DNA of 64,000 nucleotides from Barnesiella viscericola DSM 18177 (GTDB lineage Bacteria > Bacteroidota > Bacteroidia > Bacteroidales > Barnesiellaceae), in contig NZ_CP007034.1 of assembly GCF_000512915.1 (NCBI RefSeq), positions 3,012,857-3,076,856 on the forward strand, in the 5' to 3' direction. The notes beneath the pieces are model-generated. The model saw nothing but the letters and a program-made list of their open reading frames with translations. It was not told where the DNA came from and searched no databases. Position 1 is the stretch's first letter. Every line of letters begins with the position of its first letter. The position numbers were made by a program, and so were the translations under genes. Below, in pieces: positions 1 to 10,205 of this stretch.

Positions 1-1
1 A

Positions 2-82
2 AAAGTCTGGGTCGAGAATCTGAATAAAAAGTACCCGGTAGAAATAAATGAAGATGTTCTAAAAACCGTTAACAAGCAATAG
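2..82 (+). CDS. C-terminal end of a peptidylprolyl isomerase (partial)
   Basis: An open frame enters from the left edge and ends at a TAG at 80-82, leaving 26 residues (VWVENLNKKYPVEINEDV and onward). This ending resembles the tail of the long SurA/PpiD-like peptidylprolyl isomerases of Bacteroidales. Those genes usually sit directly upstream of two further SurA-like genes, which is the case here. The catalytic domain lies outside the window, so the assignment rests on a short tail and on gene order. Confidence 0.55.
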   Translation, partial: KVWVENLNKKYPVEINEDVLKTVNKQ

Positions 83-137
83 AAAGTAGTTATTTAGTCG
101 TATTTTAGCGAATATTTAACTCGACAGAGATATAAGA

Positions 138-1028
138 ATGTTCACAAGACCGGTACTTGTATGGATTGTCCTGTTTTCGGCATGCCTTTTCACGGCGTGC
201 CGAAATGGGTTACAGGGAGGCGGAGAGGCGTTGGTGCAGGTGGGCGACAAGACCTTGTCGCGTCAGGAGCTGCTCGACGCCATGCCCGAGGGGCTCTCGC
301 CGGCCGACAGTGCCGAGTTTGCCGACAAGTACATACGCAGTTGGATTGACGACGAACTGCTCTACCGGGTGGCACAGAAAAACATTCCCGACATGGAGCG
401 TATCGATGCGCTGGTCGAGAAATACAAGCGCGACCTGGTCATCTTCGAGTACCGCAAGCGGCTGCTCAGCGAGCGGGTGGACAAGGAGTTCGACGAGCAG
501 GAGTTGGCCGACTATTACGAGAAGAACTCCGACAAGTTCCGGTTGCGCGAAGCCATTCTCAAAGGCCTTTTTGTGAAAGTTCCCGAGACGGCCCCCAACA
601 TTGCACAACTGAAAAAGTGGTACTGCTCGACCAAACCCGACGGGGTGGAGAAAATCGAAAAGTATGCCTTGAAAAATGTGGTTATCTACGACTATTTCTA
701 CGACCGGTGGATTCCCTTTGAAGAGGTTGTGAACAATATCCCCTACGAGTTTGGCAAGCCCGAAACCTTTTTGAAGACACACCCCAAACTCGAATTCAAC
801 AAAAACGGGTATTGGTATTTGCTGAATATTACCGAGTACCGTGTGGCGGGCGAGGTCATGCCTTACGATTTTGCCAAGCCGCAGATTCAGGAGATTCTCG
901 CCAACAGCAGCCGCCTCGCCTTCAATCGCGAGTTGGAAGAGAGTCTCTATAACGACGCCGAGAAATCGGGCGAGATAAAGTGGCTGTACAAGCAGGACGA
1001 CCCTGAAAAAAATGACAGTATAAAATAA
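138..1028 (+). CDS. SurA-like periplasmic foldase lipoprotein
   Basis: This 296-residue protein begins with a lipoprotein signal peptide whose lipobox ends at Cys21 (LFTAC), so it should be anchored in the envelope. Residues about 30-130 resemble the alpha-helical N-terminal part of SurA/PpiC-type chaperones (VGDKTLSRQELLDAMPEG, then a helix-rich stretch). I see no clear parvulin active site, so it may be a chaperone without isomerase activity. It lies between a PPIase tail and a two-parvulin SurA homologue, 12 bp upstream of the latter, suggesting one operon that serves outer-membrane protein folding. The family call is firm; the exact role is inferred. Confidence 0.7.
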   Translation: MFTRPVLVWIVLFSACLFTACRNGLQGGGEALVQVGDKTLSRQELLDAMPEGLSPADSAEFADKYIRSWIDDELLYRVAQKNIPDMERIDALVEKYKRDLVIFEYRKRLLSERVDKEFDEQELADYYEKNSDKFRLREAILKGLFVKVPETAPNIAQLKKWYCSTKPDGVEKIEKYALKNVVIYDYFYDRWIPFEEVVNNIPYEFGKPETFLKTHPKLEFNKNGYWYLLNITEYRVAGEVMPYDFAKPQIQEILANSSRLAFNRELEESLYNDAEKSGEIKWLYKQDDPEKNDSIK

Positions 1029-1040
1029 TGTTTTTGAAAT

Positions 1041-2408
1041 ATGCGTAAACTTACTGATTGGCTTTTGGTTTTCTTCGTGGCAGTAGCCGTGGCTCTGCCG
1101 GTTTTTGCCGATGACGACGACAACGTTATCGACGAGGTCGTATGGGTAGTGGGCGACGAAGCCATCTACAAGTCGGAGGTCGAAGAGCAGTATCGCCAGA
1201 TGCAATATGACGGGCAGCGTATCGACGGTGACCCCTATTGTGTGATTCCCGAGCAGCTGGCCGTACAGAAACTCTTCCTGCACCAAGCCAAACTCGATAC
1301 GATTACGGTGCCCGACGCCACGGTCTTCCAGCAGGTCGAGGCCCGTATCAATTACCTCATTGCCAATATCGGCTCGAAAGAGAAGATGGAGGAGTATTTC
1401 AAAAAACCGGTTACCGAGATTCGGGAAGAGCTGGCCAGTCTCATTCGCGACCAGGGAACCGTGCAGGAGGTACAGCGCACGCTGGTGAAGGATCTCAAAA
1501 TCACACCGGCCGAGGTGCGTAAGTTCTACAACCAGTTGCCGGTCGACAGTATTCCCTACATACCTATGCAGGTCGAGGTGCAGATCATAACCCTCAACCC
1601 CAAGGTGCCGCAACAGGAGATTGACAACGTGAAGGCTCGTTTGCGCGATTTCAGCGAACAAGTCAACAAGGGTGAACGTGATTTCTCGACACTGGCCGTG
1701 CTCTACTCCGAGGATAGAGGTTCGGCCATGATGGGCGGAGAGTTGGGTTTCATGAGCAAGAGCAGTCTGGTTCCCGAGTTTGCCAATGTCGCCTTCAACC
1801 TGAACGACCCCAAGAAGGTGTCGAAAATTGTCGAGACCGAGTATGGATACCACATCATACAGCTTATCGAGAAGCGGGGCGACCGCATCAACGTGCGTCA
1901 CATTCTGTTGCGTCCCCATGTCTCCGAAAAGGATATATCCGATGCGCTGGTACGTCTCGATTCCCTGCGCACCGACCTGGTGGACAAGAAGTTTACCTTC
2001 GACGAGGTAACTCAATATGTGTCGCAGGACAAGGATACGCGCAACAACAAGGGGTTGATGGTAAACCCGCAGACGGGCAATCCCCGGTTTGAGATGGGGC
2101 AGCTCCCTCAGGACGTGGCCAAAGTGGTGGCCGACATGCAGGTGGGCGATATTTCGAAACCTTTTGTGATGACCGACGAACGTAAGAACAAGGAGGTGGT
2201 GGCTATCGTGAAGTTAAAAAACCGTATCGAAGGACACAAAGCCAACATGTCGGACGACTATCAGACCCTCAAAACTATTGTGGAGGAGCGGAAACGGACA
2301 GAGATTCTGAACGACTGGCTGGCCAAGAAGCAGAGCGAAACCTATATCCGCATCAAGGAGGGCTGGCGAAACTGCGAGTTCAAATATGACGGTTGGATTA
2401 AGCAATAA
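1041..2408 (+). CDS. surA: SurA-like peptidylprolyl isomerase with two parvulin domains
   Basis: This 455-residue protein has a cleavable signal peptide (hydrophobic residues 8-21, VFA then D24), which places it in the periplasm. An N-terminal SurA-type helical domain (about 28-165) starts with VVWVVGDEAIYKSEVEEQ. Two parvulin-like rotamase domains follow at about 175-280 and 283-390. The first has the typical FSTLAVLYSED...GGELGFM pattern; the second starts at VRHILLRP and is more divergent. SurA proteins escort unfolded beta-barrel proteins and isomerise their prolyl bonds. The gene sits between another SurA-like gene and an OstA-like gene, an arrangement common in Bacteroidales envelope-assembly operons. 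Confidence 0.85.
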   Translation: MRKLTDWLLVFFVAVAVALPVFADDDDNVIDEVVWVVGDEAIYKSEVEEQYRQMQYDGQRIDGDPYCVIPEQLAVQKLFLHQAKLDTITVPDATVFQQVEARINYLIANIGSKEKMEEYFKKPVTEIREELASLIRDQGTVQEVQRTLVKDLKITPAEVRKFYNQLPVDSIPYIPMQVEVQIITLNPKVPQQEIDNVKARLRDFSEQVNKGERDFSTLAVLYSEDRGSAMMGGELGFMSKSSLVPEFANVAFNLNDPKKVSKIVETEYGYHIIQLIEKRGDRINVRHILLRPHVSEKDISDALVRLDSLRTDLVDKKFTFDEVTQYVSQDKDTRNNKGLMVNPQTGNPRFEMGQLPQDVAKVVADMQVGDISKPFVMTDERKNKEVVAIVKLKNRIEGHKANMSDDYQTLKTIVEERKRTEILNDWLAKKQSETYIRIKEGWRNCEFKYDGWIKQ

Positions 2409-2417
2409 GAGAGGCCT

Positions 2418-4049
2418 ATGGGGCATCGTAGAGATATAAAAAACAGCAATAAAGGTAAGAGGCATGGAACCCTGACAGGCGTTCTGTGCCTGCTTGCTGT
2501 TGGTATGTGGGCGGCAACGGTCACTCCCCAAAAGGATTTGCCCAAACGCGACGACCCCAACAAAGTCTACCTGCTGAACAGCGACGAGCTCACCTTCGAC
2601 AAGGAGCAGAGTGCCGACTATCGGGTGCTGCGGGGCAATGTGGTGTTCCGCAAGGACAGCATGTACATGTATTGCGACAGCGCCTATTTTTATGAGAAGG
2701 ACAACTCGCTCGACGCCTTCGGCAACGTGCACATGGAGCAGGGCGACACTCTCTTCATCTATGGCGACGTGCTCTATTACAACGGCAACGAGCAGATAGC
2801 CCGGTTGCGCGAGAACGTGCGCATGGAAAACCGCGACGTCACCCTCTTCACCGACAGCCTCAACTACGAGATGATACCCAACATCGGGTACTATTTCGAC
2901 GGTGGAAAACTCGTCGATTCGCAAAACGAACTTTCGTCGGTTTACGGGCAATATTCGCCCGACACGAAGCAGGCTCTGTTTAACTTCGACGTGCAGCTGG
3001 TCAACGAGAAATATACCCTCTACTCCGACACGCTCGAATACAATACTCAGACCAAGATTGCCGATATTGTGGGGCCCTCGACCATCGTGTCGGACAGCAA
3101 CGTCATCTACTCCACAGCCGGCTGGTATAATACCGAGACCGACAAGTCGATGCTCTTGAAACGCTCGCTGGTCACCTCGAAGGGACAGAGCCTCACGGGC
3201 GATACGATATACTACGACCGGGCTTCGGGCTTCGGCGAAGTGTTTGGCAACATGGTGCTCAACGATTCGGTACGTTCCATCATCATGGAGGGGCAGTATG
3301 GCTTCTACAACGAGCGCACGGAGTACTCGTTTGCCACCGATTCGGCCCGGGTGCTCGAATTTTCGCGGGGCGATACCCTCTATCTGCACGCCGATACGTT
3401 GAAGTCGCATTTGATTCTGCCCGATTCCACCCGGCTGCTGCAAGCCTACCATGGCGTGCGGTTTTTCCGGGTCGACGCCCAGGGCGTGTGCGATTCGATG
3501 GAATTCACCTCGGCCGATTCGTTGCTCCACATGTACAAGCTCCCCATCATCTGGAACGAGAACTACCAGATAACCGGCGACACGATACGCATACACATGA
3601 ACGACAGTTCGGTCGACTGGGCCTATATTCCGGCGGCCGCTTTTGCCACCCAGCACAAGGATTCGGTTTTCTTCGACCAGGTGTCGGGGAAGACGTTGAA
3701 GGCGTGGTTCAATCAAGGGCAGTTGCGTCAGGTCGATGTGAGCGGCAATGCCCAGTCCATATTCTACCCGCAGGAGCGCGACTCCACGCTCACCGGGCTT
3801 AACAAGGCCGAGAGTGGTTTCCTCACCATGTATCTGAAAGACCAGAAGATGGAGAAGATTATCATCTGGCCTCAGCCGCAGGGCAGCCTCACCCCCATGG
3901 AGCAGGTGAAGCCCGATCAGCTCTATCTGCCGGCCTACAAATGGTACAGCGAGTTGAGGCCGACCGGTCCCGACGACATTTTCCGCAAACCCGAGGTGAA
4001 GGTCGAGGTGGTCGAGGAGGATAAGAAGAAACACCGGTTCGGCCGGTAG
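2418..4049 (+). CDS. OstA-like protein, LPS transport related
   Basis: This 543-residue protein has a basic N-terminus and a hydrophobic stretch at about 21-33, consistent with export. The mature part is a run of short beta-strand repeats of OstA/LptA type, such as YRVLRGNVVFRKDSMYMYCD and DAFGNVHMEQGDTLFIYGD. The length suits the Bacteroidota OstA-like proteins, which are longer than LptA and lack the large LptD barrel. Such proteins are thought to form a periplasmic path for lipopolysaccharide to the outer membrane. The gene starts 9 bp after the SurA-like gene and ends 23 bp before mutL, so it is probably co-transcribed with both. Confidence 0.8.
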   Translation: MGHRRDIKNSNKGKRHGTLTGVLCLLAVGMWAATVTPQKDLPKRDDPNKVYLLNSDELTFDKEQSADYRVLRGNVVFRKDSMYMYCDSAYFYEKDNSLDAFGNVHMEQGDTLFIYGDVLYYNGNEQIARLRENVRMENRDVTLFTDSLNYEMIPNIGYYFDGGKLVDSQNELSSVYGQYSPDTKQALFNFDVQLVNEKYTLYSDTLEYNTQTKIADIVGPSTIVSDSNVIYSTAGWYNTETDKSMLLKRSLVTSKGQSLTGDTIYYDRASGFGEVFGNMVLNDSVRSIIMEGQYGFYNERTEYSFATDSARVLEFSRGDTLYLHADTLKSHLILPDSTRLLQAYHGVRFFRVDAQGVCDSMEFTSADSLLHMYKLPIIWNENYQITGDTIRIHMNDSSVDWAYIPAAAFATQHKDSVFFDQVSGKTLKAWFNQGQLRQVDVSGNAQSIFYPQERDSTLTGLNKAESGFLTMYLKDQKMEKIIIWPQPQGSLTPMEQVKPDQLYLPAYKWYSELRPTGPDDIFRKPEVKVEVVEEDKKKHRFGR

Positions 4050-4072
4050 TAAAGCGAGAAAGAGGAGGTATT

Positions 4073-5974
4073 ATGAGCGATATAATCCATTTGTTGCCCG
4101 ACTCGGTGGCCAATCAGATTGCGGCAGGCGAAGTGATACAGCGCCCGGCTTCGGTAATCAAGGAGCTGGTTGAGAATGCTGTCGATGCCGGGGCCACCAC
4201 GATTCAGATTGTGCTGAAAGATGCCGGGCGCACCCTTATCCAGGTTATTGACAATGGCAAGGGCATGTCGCCGACCGATGCCCGGCTGGCGTTCGAGCGC
4301 CACTCGACCTCCAAGATTCGTTCGGCCGAGGATCTCTTTACCCTGCACACCATGGGGTTCCGGGGCGAGGCCTTGGCCTCTATCGCAGCGATTGCCCAGG
4401 TTGAGCTGCGCACCCGCCGCAGCGAAGACGAGGTGGGTACCTGTGTGCGCATGTCGGCTTCACACTGCGAGGGGCAAGAGTCCATATCGACGCCCGTGGG
4501 CAGCAACTTTGCCGTGAAGAATATCTTTTTCAACGTACCGGCTCGCCGAAAATTTCTCAAATCGAATCAGGTGGAGCTGAGTAATATTCTGGGCGAGTTT
4601 GAACGCATGGCGCTCATCAACACGCAGGTGGCCTTTACGCTCACCCACAACGATACCGAACTGTTCAATCTGCCGGCCTCTAACTTGCGTCAGCGCATCG
4701 TAGCCCTCTTCGGGAAGAGCCTCAACCAGCAGCTGCTGGCGCTCGACACCGAGACCTCGCTGGTCAAGATTTCGGGTTATGTGGGGCGGCCCGAGTCGGC
4801 CCGCAAGAGGGGAGCCCTGCAATACTTCTTTGTCAACGGCCGCTACATGCGTCACCCCTATTTTCACAAGGCGGTGACCATCTGCTACGAGCATCTGGTG
4901 CCGGTGGGCGAGATGCCCAACTACTTTATCAACCTCACGGTCGAGCCCGAGACCATCGACGTGAATATCCACCCCACGAAGTCCGAAATCAAGTTCGAGA
5001 ACGAACAGCCCATCTGGCAGATTCTCTCGGCCTCGGTCAAGGAGGCTCTGGGCAAATACAGTGCGGCGCCCACCATCGATTTTGACATGGACGATGCCCC
5101 CGAGATACCCATCTCGAAACCGGGAGCGCACGTGGCACCCCCGACGGTACAGGTCGACAAGTCGTACAATCCGTTCCGCCCGGGTGGCGGTGGGGGAGGT
5201 GCGGCCGCCAAGCGCCCCCAGTATGACTGGCAACAGCTGTACAGCAGCTTCAACAATTCGTCGCGCGAGGAGGAGCCTTTGCGTCCCGATGCGGGCGAGG
5301 AGGTGCCGTCGAAAGCCGATTTCTCGGGCGATTATGTTTCGAAACTCTCTGACGATACTCCGGGTGAGAACAATACGATTTTCCCCGAGTTTGAGTCGAA
5401 ACTGAACCAAAGCGGACGACCCGTGTTACAGTTGAAGGGACGATATATCACCGTGCCGACTCCCGACGGACTGATGGTGGTCGACCAGCACCGGGCGCAT
5501 GGTGTGGTTCTGTTCGAGCGCTTTATGGCCGGTATCTCGTCGCGCGAGATGGCCTCGCAGCGCATTCTCTTTCCCGAGATGATGCAACTCACCGTGTCGC
5601 AGGCTGCCGTGCTGCGTTCGATTTGGAGCGAGTTGACCGCCTTGGGATTCGACTTGGCCGACATGGGGCAGAACAGTTATTCGGTTAATGCCGTGCCGGC
5701 CGGAGTCGAGGGTGTCGATGCCTGTGACCTGATTGGGCAGATGATTGCCACCGCCTCGGAGAAGGAGCACGATGCGAAGGCTTCGTTGCAGCAACGCATT
5801 GCCTGGACCCTGGCCGAGGCCGCCGCCGTGCCGGTGGGGCAGACCCTCTCGAAGGAGGAGATGTCGACTCTCGTCGACGACCTGCTGGCTCTCAAAACAC
5901 CGGCTTATACGCCTTCGGGGAAGAGTGTCTTTGTCGTCATCTCGTATGACGAGTTGCAGAAACGTTTCAATTAA
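4073..5974 (+). CDS. mutL: DNA mismatch repair protein MutL
   Basis: This 633-residue MutL has the complete GHKL ATPase domain: ELVENAVDAGA near residue 31, IDNGKGM near 59, RHSTSKI and TMGFRGEALASIAAI. A low-complexity linker with a glycine run lies near residues 365-380, before the C-terminal dimerisation domain. MutL couples MutS mismatch recognition to strand incision and excision. The usual endonuclease motif DQHA(X)2E(X)4E appears as DQHRAHGVVLFE from Asp471, with Gly477 in place of the first glutamate, and the later ACR and CPHGRP motifs are not recognisable. The protein may therefore not nick DNA itself. yaaA follows after 10 bp. Confidence 0.95.
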   Translation: MSDIIHLLPDSVANQIAAGEVIQRPASVIKELVENAVDAGATTIQIVLKDAGRTLIQVIDNGKGMSPTDARLAFERHSTSKIRSAEDLFTLHTMGFRGEALASIAAIAQVELRTRRSEDEVGTCVRMSASHCEGQESISTPVGSNFAVKNIFFNVPARRKFLKSNQVELSNILGEFERMALINTQVAFTLTHNDTELFNLPASNLRQRIVALFGKSLNQQLLALDTETSLVKISGYVGRPESARKRGALQYFFVNGRYMRHPYFHKAVTICYEHLVPVGEMPNYFINLTVEPETIDVNIHPTKSEIKFENEQPIWQILSASVKEALGKYSAAPTIDFDMDDAPEIPISKPGAHVAPPTVQVDKSYNPFRPGGGGGGAAAKRPQYDWQQLYSSFNNSSREEEPLRPDAGEEVPSKADFSGDYVSKLSDDTPGENNTIFPEFESKLNQSGRPVLQLKGRYITVPTPDGLMVVDQHRAHGVVLFERFMAGISSREMASQRILFPEMMQLTVSQAAVLRSIWSELTALGFDLADMGQNSYSVNAVPAGVEGVDACDLIGQMIATASEKEHDAKASLQQRIAWTLAEAAAVPVGQTLSKEEMSTLVDDLLALKTPAYTPSGKSVFVVISYDELQKRFN

Positions 5975-5984
5975 AATCGAGTAT

Positions 5985-6743
5985 ATGTTAGTCCTGTTGT
6001 CACCGGCCAAGACCATGACCGGAAAGAGCAAGGTGCGGGTGCCCGAAGTGACTTGCCCGCCGTTTATCGACGAGGCTACTCGGATAGCCCGTGAGATGGT
6101 CGGCTATTCGGTCGACGAACTGACCGAGATGTTGGGGGTGAATCGGGCACTGGCCTTGCAGACGCGGGAGCGCTATCACGACTTCCTGTCGCCCGATACG
6201 GCAGTCATTCCCGCCTTGCTGGGCTATACCGGCATTGTCTTTCGTTATTTGGCTCCGACCGATTTCTCGGAGGCTGATTTCGCTTATGCCCAGGATCATC
6301 TGCGCATCGCCTCGGCCTGTTACGGTCTAACGCGACCGCTCGACGGTATCAAGCCCTATCGCATGGAGTATACGGTGGAGTTGCCTTCGATAGGCGAGCC
6401 GTTGGCCGACTATTGGCGCCCGCGACTCACCGACCGGCTCGTGGCCGATGTGCAGGCAGCCGGTGGTATTCTGGTCAACCTGGCCAGCCGCGAGATACAG
6501 CAGTCGCTCGACTGGGCCCGTCTCTCCCGGGAGGTGCGGGTGGTGACTCCCGAGTTTAAGGTGATCAAGGGCGACACCCTTAAAACCATTGTGGTTTATG
6601 CCAAGATGATGAGAGGGGCGATGACCCGTTTTATCTTGAAAAACAGGCTCACCGCCCCCGATGAGTTAGAGGCCTTTTCGGCCGAAGGGTTTCACTATTC
6701 TGCCCGTCACTCCACGCCCGATCACCCTCTCTTTATCGTGTGA
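5985..6743 (+). CDS. yaaA: Peroxide stress protein YaaA (UPF0246/DUF328)
   Basis: This 252-residue protein starts with MLVLLSPAKTM, the hallmark of the YaaA family. I chose the ATG at 5985 because upstream codons in this frame overlap mutL and give unrelated, arginine-rich sequence. Other family segments include YGLTRPLDGIKPYRMEY and VVTPEFKVIKGDTLKT. In E. coli YaaA limits free iron and DNA damage during hydrogen peroxide stress and binds DNA. It lies 10 bp after mutL, so it is probably the last gene of the operon that began with the foldases. Confidence 0.9.
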   Translation: MLVLLSPAKTMTGKSKVRVPEVTCPPFIDEATRIAREMVGYSVDELTEMLGVNRALALQTRERYHDFLSPDTAVIPALLGYTGIVFRYLAPTDFSEADFAYAQDHLRIASACYGLTRPLDGIKPYRMEYTVELPSIGEPLADYWRPRLTDRLVADVQAAGGILVNLASREIQQSLDWARLSREVRVVTPEFKVIKGDTLKTIVVYAKMMRGAMTRFILKNRLTAPDELEAFSAEGFHYSARHSTPDHPLFIV

Positions 6744-6777
6744 GGGGGCAAGGGCGTGACATGGGTTGTCTTCTTCT

Positions 6778-6805
6778 CGACAAGTGCTTGGAACCAGCCT
6801 TGTCG
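6778..6805. terminator. Hairpin between convergent genes
   Basis: CGACAAG (6778-6784) pairs with CTTGTCG (6799-6805), and the bases between form a further imperfect stem. It lies in the short gap between yaaA and the convergent ferredoxin gene. The T-tract is weak, so this is only a candidate bidirectional terminator. Confidence 0.35.
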
Positions 6806-6847
6806 TTTACCTTGCCGTGAGTTTTCCTCCCTCCTTTTTGGGAAAGG

Positions 6848-7615
6848 TCAGATAAATAACTCGGGCTCCTTGCGCGATTCGCACGCCTTTTTCAGCATGC
6901 GGATAGAGAGGGCCACTTTCAACTTGCTTACCTTGCGGGCCTGTTGCGGACACACCGCGATACACCTCATGCACGAGATACATTTGCTCGTATCGGTCTT
7001 GCTAGGGTTGTCGAGCGGTATGGCTCCTACCGGGCACAGGGCGGCACAAGTGCCGCACCGGTTGCAGGCCCGGCTTGCGTGTGGTTTGAGAGGTACCCCG
7101 TTGTAGGGCTTGTACTGGGGATTCCCCTTGACCTCGATGGGTGCCGGGACGGTGCCACTTTTCACAGCATCGAGCTTGTCGGCGATGCGGGCTGCAAACT
7201 GTGTGAGCAGATGCTTGTCGGCCTCGTCGGGTCGGCCGGTGGCATAGACCCGCATGATGGAGTGCTCGGCAATGCAGGCGACTCCGGCGATGGAACGGAA
7301 TCCGGTTGCCTCCAACGCCGTTTTCAATTCGAGCAGGGCATCGTCGTAATCGCGGTTGCCATATACCACTACGGGAATTGCCGGGGTGTCGTGCCCGGTA
7401 ATCCTTTTCAACCGTTCGAGGGCGATGGCCGGGACACGTCCACCATACACGGGGATTGCTACCAGCAGCACCTCGTCGTGGCTCAAATCGAGAGGTGTTG
7501 CCACCGATTTGGGGGTCGACAAGTCTATCTCGGTTGCTTGCGGGTCGAGAGCCCGCCCGATGATTTCGGCAGCCCTGCGGGTACCACCCGTCGGGCTGAA
7601 ATGTGCGATATACAT
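6848..7615 (-). CDS. EFR1-type flavodoxin/ferredoxin fusion protein
   Basis: This 255-residue protein combines an N-terminal flavodoxin-like fold (FSPTGGTRRAAEIIG at residues 6-20, an FMN phosphate loop, then VAIPVYGGRVP at 52-62) with a C-terminal bacterial ferredoxin domain. The ferredoxin part has two CxxCxxCxxxCP clusters, at Cys184/187/190/194 and Cys212/215/218/222, predicted to hold two 4Fe-4S clusters. This matches the EFR1 family of anaerobe redox proteins, whose partners are mostly unknown. It starts 15 bp after the malic enzyme gene, so it is probably co-transcribed with it; a link to NADPH or pyruvate metabolism is inference. Confidence 0.85.
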   Translation of the reverse strand: MYIAHFSPTGGTRRAAEIIGRALDPQATEIDLSTPKSVATPLDLSHDEVLLVAIPVYGGRVPAIALERLKRITGHDTPAIPVVVYGNRDYDDALLELKTALEATGFRSIAGVACIAEHSIMRVYATGRPDEADKHLLTQFAARIADKLDAVKSGTVPAPIEVKGNPQYKPYNGVPLKPHASRACNRCGTCAALCPVGAIPLDNPSKTDTSKCISCMRCIAVCPQQARKVSKLKVALSIRMLKKACESRKEPELFI

Positions 7616-7630
7616 TTCGTTACCTCCTGT

Positions 7631-9916
<2,286 letters not shown>

Positions 9917-10205
9917 AAATATACGATTAAATGTTTTTAGCTGTTTAAATTGTATTTTGAGATATTGAATGGCTTATATTTTGTAAGCACATCGTGTGCA
10001 AATGTAGCAAATATATTGTATCTCTTGTGTTAAGAAAAATGTTTCTTTAACAATAAAGATTACATAAGTAGTTGTTTTTTCTCTATTTCACCGGGGGGGA
10101 TAGGTATGCATGGTTCGTCCCTGGCTGATGAGTATGAGTGAGGCATTGACTGCGCTCCTCTCACCGGGCCGATGTGACGGGAACAACCGTTTCGGTGTCG
10201 CTGCT
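9917..10205. other. Intergenic gap upstream of maeB
   Basis: The half next to maeB is AT-rich and carries the candidate maeB promoter. The half next to the regulator gene (about 10080-10205) is GC-richer; I found no gene, tRNA or convincing terminator in it. Confidence 0.5.
9999..10006 (-). promoter_or_regulatory. Candidate -7 element for maeB
   Basis: On the minus strand this reads TACATTTG, a full match to the Bacteroidota -7 consensus TAnnTTTG. No good -33 TTTG lies at the usual distance. It leaves an untranslated leader of roughly 75 nt before maeB. Confidence 0.45.

Noticed and set aside
210..2015. Long minus-strand open frame of 601 codons opposite the SurA-like genes
   Set aside because: It runs antisense across two well-supported genes, has no recognisable domain, and is the kind of frame that GC-rich codon use creates on the opposite strand.
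2214..4034. Minus-strand open frame of 606 codons opposite the OstA-like gene
   Set aside because: Antisense to a confident gene and valine/leucine/histidine-rich in the manner of shadow frames; no domain.
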